DNA from: Bacteroidales bacterium
Lineage (GTDB): Bacteria; Bacteroidota; Bacteroidia; Bacteroidales; P3
Length of the DNA: 64,000 nucleotides
Direction of reading: 5' to 3'
Assembly: GCA_017647785.1 (NCBI GenBank)
Contig: JAGCJW010000042.1
Span: 62,001 to 126,000 of the forward strand
Notes under the pieces: model-generated
Told to the model about the DNA's origin: nothing
Database searches by the model: none
The model's input: the letters and a program-made list of their open reading frames with translations, nothing else
Made by a program: the position numbers and the translations under genes
Shown: positions 61,717 through 64,000 of the stretch, piece after piece
Layout: each line of letters starts with the position of its first letter
How positions within the stretch are numbered: the stretch's first letter is position 1

Positions 61717-62060
61717 AAGATTTAAAAGATTTACTTAGAGAAAATCTAAATTTTTCCAAGTCATCAGTGAAGTATAAATGTGAAAATATCATATCATCAA
61801 TCATAGATAACAGCAATATTTCCAACTTTAAGATTGGCAAAACAAACCAAGAACTTTCCGAAAGATTTAACTCGGAATATAAAGATAAATACGATAAAAT
61901 TATTGGTATATATGAATCAGAAGATACTGATTTAATTGATTGGTTAGAAAAAGAATTAATTGAATGCTATAGAAACGAACCTAAATGTGATAACAAACAA
62001 TTAGGTGGTGGACCTGATGGTGCAACTCGAATATATATCGTAATAAAATATAAGAAATAA
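61713..62060 (+). CDS. GIY-YIG-like small protein
   Basis: A 115-residue protein. The segment ISNFKIGKTNQELSERFNSEYKDKYDKIIGIYES reads like the second strand and helix of a GIY-YIG/T5orf172-type nuclease (KIGKT...L..RF), followed by DLIDWLEKELIECYRN, where Glu would be the metal ligand, and KQLGGGPDGATRIYIVI. The first GIY strand is replaced by a helical N-terminus, so this is either a diverged nuclease or a catalytically inactive DNA-binding relative. Overlaps the HEPN stop by 4 bp. Recognition is tentative. Confidence 0.45.
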   Translation: MKDLKDLLRENLNFSKSSVKYKCENIISSIIDNSNISNFKIGKTNQELSERFNSEYKDKYDKIIGIYESEDTDLIDWLEKELIECYRNEPKCDNKQLGGGPDGATRIYIVIKYKK

Positions 62061-62067
62061 TTGTATT

Positions 62068-62256
62068 ATGAGATATATAAGAGTCGCAAGACGTACTATA
62101 GGAAAAAGAATTGGAAACGATTTGTATACAGTAGAAGATATTAGAGTTGTAAATAAAATTTTAATAGAATCTAAATCGACAACTGTATTTCATACAAAAT
62201 TAAAACACACTTACACTGAAAAGGAAATTAATGATGCATGGAAAAGAACAAAATAA
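62068..62256 (+). CDS. 62-residue protein of unknown function
   Basis: A small basic protein (MRYIRVARRTIGKRIGNDLY, then a helix with DAWKRTK at the end). It lies 7 bp after the GIY-YIG-like gene and its 3' end overlaps the next gene by 26 bp, which supports it as real. No family was recognised. It could be an antitoxin-like or adaptor component. Confidence 0.5.
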   Translation: MRYIRVARRTIGKRIGNDLYTVEDIRVVNKILIESKSTTVFHTKLKHTYTEKEINDAWKRTK

Positions 62257-62803
62257 GAACGATCATACAAATCATAATTTTTTCTTTAGTCAGATTGTAG
62301 CGAATGATAATGATTTTATAGGTTTTGTTGCATATACTATATATAAGAAAAATAAAATTGAATATATAGAACAATTCAAAAAAGATAATTCAAGACCTCC
62401 AACAGATGAAGAATTATTAAAATGGCAATATGAAGAATGCACAAATAGTAAAAAGAAAAACTATAGAAGTATAGCTGAAAACAAAGTAAATAGATTTGTT
62501 AATCAGTTACATGGTGAGGTGGAAAAAGACTTAAAAAAACAGAAAGAAAAAAATGATAAAAAAGAGAATAATAATCGTAAAAAAGAGAAAGAACTTACTG
62601 AAAAAGAAAAGATACTAAATAAAAGAGAAAAGAGTATTAATGAAAGAGACAAATATTGTAATGTAAAATCCAAATGCCAATTTGGAAGTGGAATTCTACA
62701 AAGTTTTATTGCAACTTTAATATATGTAGTTCTAGGATTCATTTTCATAACGTGTGGAGGTGTTGATGTACTTACTGAAATAATTAATACTACTTCAAAA
62801 TAA
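62231..62803 (+). CDS. Coiled-coil protein with a C-terminal membrane helix
   Basis: A 190-residue protein with an N-terminal helical domain ([36 protein letters not shown]), a Lys/Glu-rich coiled coil (about residues 95-138, with [18 protein letters not shown]) and a single membrane helix ([19 protein letters not shown]) at the C-terminus. This is the layout of a tail-anchored membrane sensor or effector. It starts inside the preceding gene (26-bp overlap) and closes the cassette; the acyltransferase gene follows after 7 bp. No enzymatic motif seen. Confidence 0.6.
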   Translation: MMHGKEQNKNDHTNHNFFFSQIVANDNDFIGFVAYTIYKKNKIEYIEQFKKDNSRPPTDEELLKWQYEECTNSKKKNYRSIAENKVNRFVNQLHGEVEKDLKKQKEKNDKKENNNRKKEKELTEKEKILNKREKSINERDKYCNVKSKCQFGSGILQSFIATLIYVVLGFIFITCGGVDVLTEIINTTSK

Positions 62804-62810
62804 TCTAATC

Positions 62811-63479
62811 ATGAAATCTTTCTTGAAGTTTTTATACAAGTTTTATCATTCTATCCTTTTAAGAAGAAAGAATATTTGGGTTAGCCCATATTGTTTTTTT
62901 AATCAGAGTACTGTATTTGAAGGTAATAATAAAATTGCTAAAGGTGCTTCGGTATCAGGTGCTTTTGTTGGTAGGAATACATATTTAGGTGCAAATTCTG
63001 ATTTTCATAAATGTAAAATTGGTCGTTTTTGCTCTATAGCCTCCAATGTTAATATAATTCCAAATACACACCCTTCGTCTGTTTGGGTTTCTACTTCTCC
63101 GACGTTTTTCAGTACCCTCTTGCAAAATGGACAAACATTTGTAGAAAAGAACAAATTTAAGGAACATTTAAGTGTGGATGGCTACAATGTAGTTGTTGGC
63201 AATGATGTTTGGATTGGAGCTAATGTTATTATAAAAGGAGGTGTAACAATTGGAGATGGCGCCATAGTTGCTATGGGTGCAGTGGTTACAAAAGATGTAC
63301 CTCCATATGCAATAGTTGGTGGAGTTCCGGCAAAGGTGATTAAATATCGCTTTAATGAAGATCAAATTGCCAGATTACAAGAAATTAAATGGTGGGATAA
63401 ATCTGATTCGTGGCTACGAAGTCATGTTAATGATTTTGAAAATATTGAAATCTTTATAAAGAATAATACTAATATATGA
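62811..63479 (+). CDS. Hexapeptide-repeat acyltransferase (CatB/LbH type)
   Basis: A 222-residue left-handed beta-helix transferase that probably O-acetylates a surface polysaccharide, using acetyl-CoA. Hexapeptide turns are visible in GKFCSI-like [21 protein letters not shown] and again in [55 protein letters not shown] (split by turns), the C-terminal half typical of capsule acetyltransferases and xenobiotic acetyltransferases. The His in NTHPSS is the usual catalytic base. It overlaps the next glycosyltransferase by 4 bp. Confidence 0.85.
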   Translation: MKSFLKFLYKFYHSILLRRKNIWVSPYCFFNQSTVFEGNNKIAKGASVSGAFVGRNTYLGANSDFHKCKIGRFCSIASNVNIIPNTHPSSVWVSTSPTFFSTLLQNGQTFVEKNKFKEHLSVDGYNVVVGNDVWIGANVIIKGGVTIGDGAIVAMGAVVTKDVPPYAIVGGVPAKVIKYRFNEDQIARLQEIKWWDKSDSWLRSHVNDFENIEIFIKNNTNI

Positions 63480-64000
63480 ATAATATAGCGATAATTGCGG
63501 TTGCATATAATCGTGTAGATTCTTTAAGTCGTTTGCTTAAGTCGTTAGATTTGGCATATTACGAGGAGGATGTTACACTTATTATCAGTGTGGACAAAAG
63601 CAACACCGATATAGTGGAGCGTTTTGCCGATAAATATGAGTGGAAACATGGCAAAAAGATTGTAGATAAGCATGAAAAGAATTTAGGTCTTCGTTCTCAC
63701 ATGATGAGTCTAGGTAAATGGTTTGATGAGTTTGATGCCATTGTGGTACTTGAAGATGATATCGTGGTATCGCCTAACTTTTATACATATACCAAACAAA
63801 CGGTTGAAAAGTATAGTTTTTGCCAAAATATTGCAGGCATAAGTTTATATGGATTTAGTATTAATTACCAAATAGGTTTGCCTTTTCAGCCAATTAAAGA
63901 TGAACATGATGTATATTTTATGAATTGTGCAATGTCGTGGGGAGAAGTGTGGATGCGAGATTCTTGGAAAAAGTTTTATGAATGGTATCTCTCGCATCAA
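63476..64000 (+). CDS. Glycosyltransferase, GT-A fold (3' end outside window)
   Basis: The first 175 codons of a glycosyltransferase cut by the right edge. The ATG overlaps the acyltransferase stop (ATGA). It begins [23 protein letters not shown], a GT-A nucleotide-binding start, with [22 protein letters not shown] and the metal-binding acidic motif [14 protein letters not shown], then [15 protein letters not shown]. The EDD and the following SPNF pattern recall GNT-I and sugar-nucleotide transferases of O-antigen loci. Donor and linkage unknown. Confidence 0.75.
   Translation, partial: MNNIAIIAVAYNRVDSLSRLLKSLDLAYYEEDVTLIISVDKSNTDIVERFADKYEWKHGKKIVDKHEKNLGLRSHMMSLGKWFDEFDAIVVLEDDIVVSPNFYTYTKQTVEKYSFCQNIAGISLYGFSINYQIGLPFQPIKDEHDVYFMNCAMSWGEVWMRDSWKKFYEWYLSHQ

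Overview
The window is a 64 kb stretch of an AT-rich (roughly one-third GC by eye) Bacteroidota chromosome, most likely a member of the Bacteroidales. Supporting signs are TAnnTTTG-type promoters, a near absence of Shine-Dalgarno motifs, many Cys-lipoproteins, a type IX secretion (T9SS) translocon gene (sprA) in an operon with ruvA, a cargo protein with a T9SS type B (gliding-motility-associated) C-terminus, BT_3928-family and DUF1599 genes beside folP, and a GH29 fucosidase lipoprotein. No phage, transposase, CRISPR array or rRNA was seen. One tRNA gene, tRNA-Arg(CCT), lies after infB.

Layout. 1-4.8 kb: 3' end of secA, the rpsF-rpsR-rplI ribosomal operon, a SpoU/TrmH rRNA methyltransferase and a secreted alpha/beta hydrolase. 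5-8.3 kb (minus strand): FKBP isomerase lipoprotein, then a response regulator-histidine kinase pair and a PepSY-like lipoprotein. 8.4-14.5 kb: a fold-III PLP decarboxylase, aspartase, a BamE-like lipoprotein, alpha-L-fucosidase and a TM2 protein, separated by long repeat-filled spacers. 15.4-19.2 kb: LptF/G-type permease with two GT4 glycosyltransferases. 19.2-25.5 kb: the c-di-AMP synthase cdaA overlapping folP, then DUF1599, a DoxX-like protein, a lone DppB-type permease, a nitroreductase and an acyl-CoA:acetate CoA-transferase. 25.8-32.3 kb: ruvX, def, a TPR lipoprotein, the rimP-nusA-infB translation operon and the tRNA. 32.3-46.6 kb: lipoproteins, twin outer-membrane proteins with a zinc peptidase, ruvA-sprA, panB, yraN and an LD-carboxypeptidase. 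46.6-54.2 kb: mfd, a very likely T9SS type B cargo protein, a TPR protein, then a queuosine-precursor transporter and queF behind a preQ1-I-like riboswitch.

54.4-64 kb is a surface-polysaccharide locus: two nucleotide-sugar dehydrogenases, rmlA, a four-helix-bundle gene in the place where rmlC/rmlD often sit, rmlB, and at the right edge a hexapeptide acyltransferase and a glycosyltransferase. Two things stand out here. The coding sequence of rmlB carries three in-frame insertions built from a short GC-rich repeat related to the word GCTCACAGCTC, and the same repeat forms the tail of the four-helix-bundle gene and the rmlA 3' spacer. Between rmlB and the acyltransferase lies a compact five-gene cassette (DUF262 protein, HEPN protein with an RNxxxH motif, a GIY-YIG-like protein, a 62-residue protein and a coiled-coil membrane protein). 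It is preceded by a 381-bp repeat cluster and an (AT)8 tract and looks like an uncharacterised defence or conflict system. It is the best candidate in the window for a new system.

The intergenic DNA is itself unusual: dispersed ATAAAACAAAG words, 21-bp tandem repeats, duplicated terminator hairpins, and one 137-nt imperfect hairpin that may be a structured RNA. All functional names rest on reading motifs by eye; no database search was possible.
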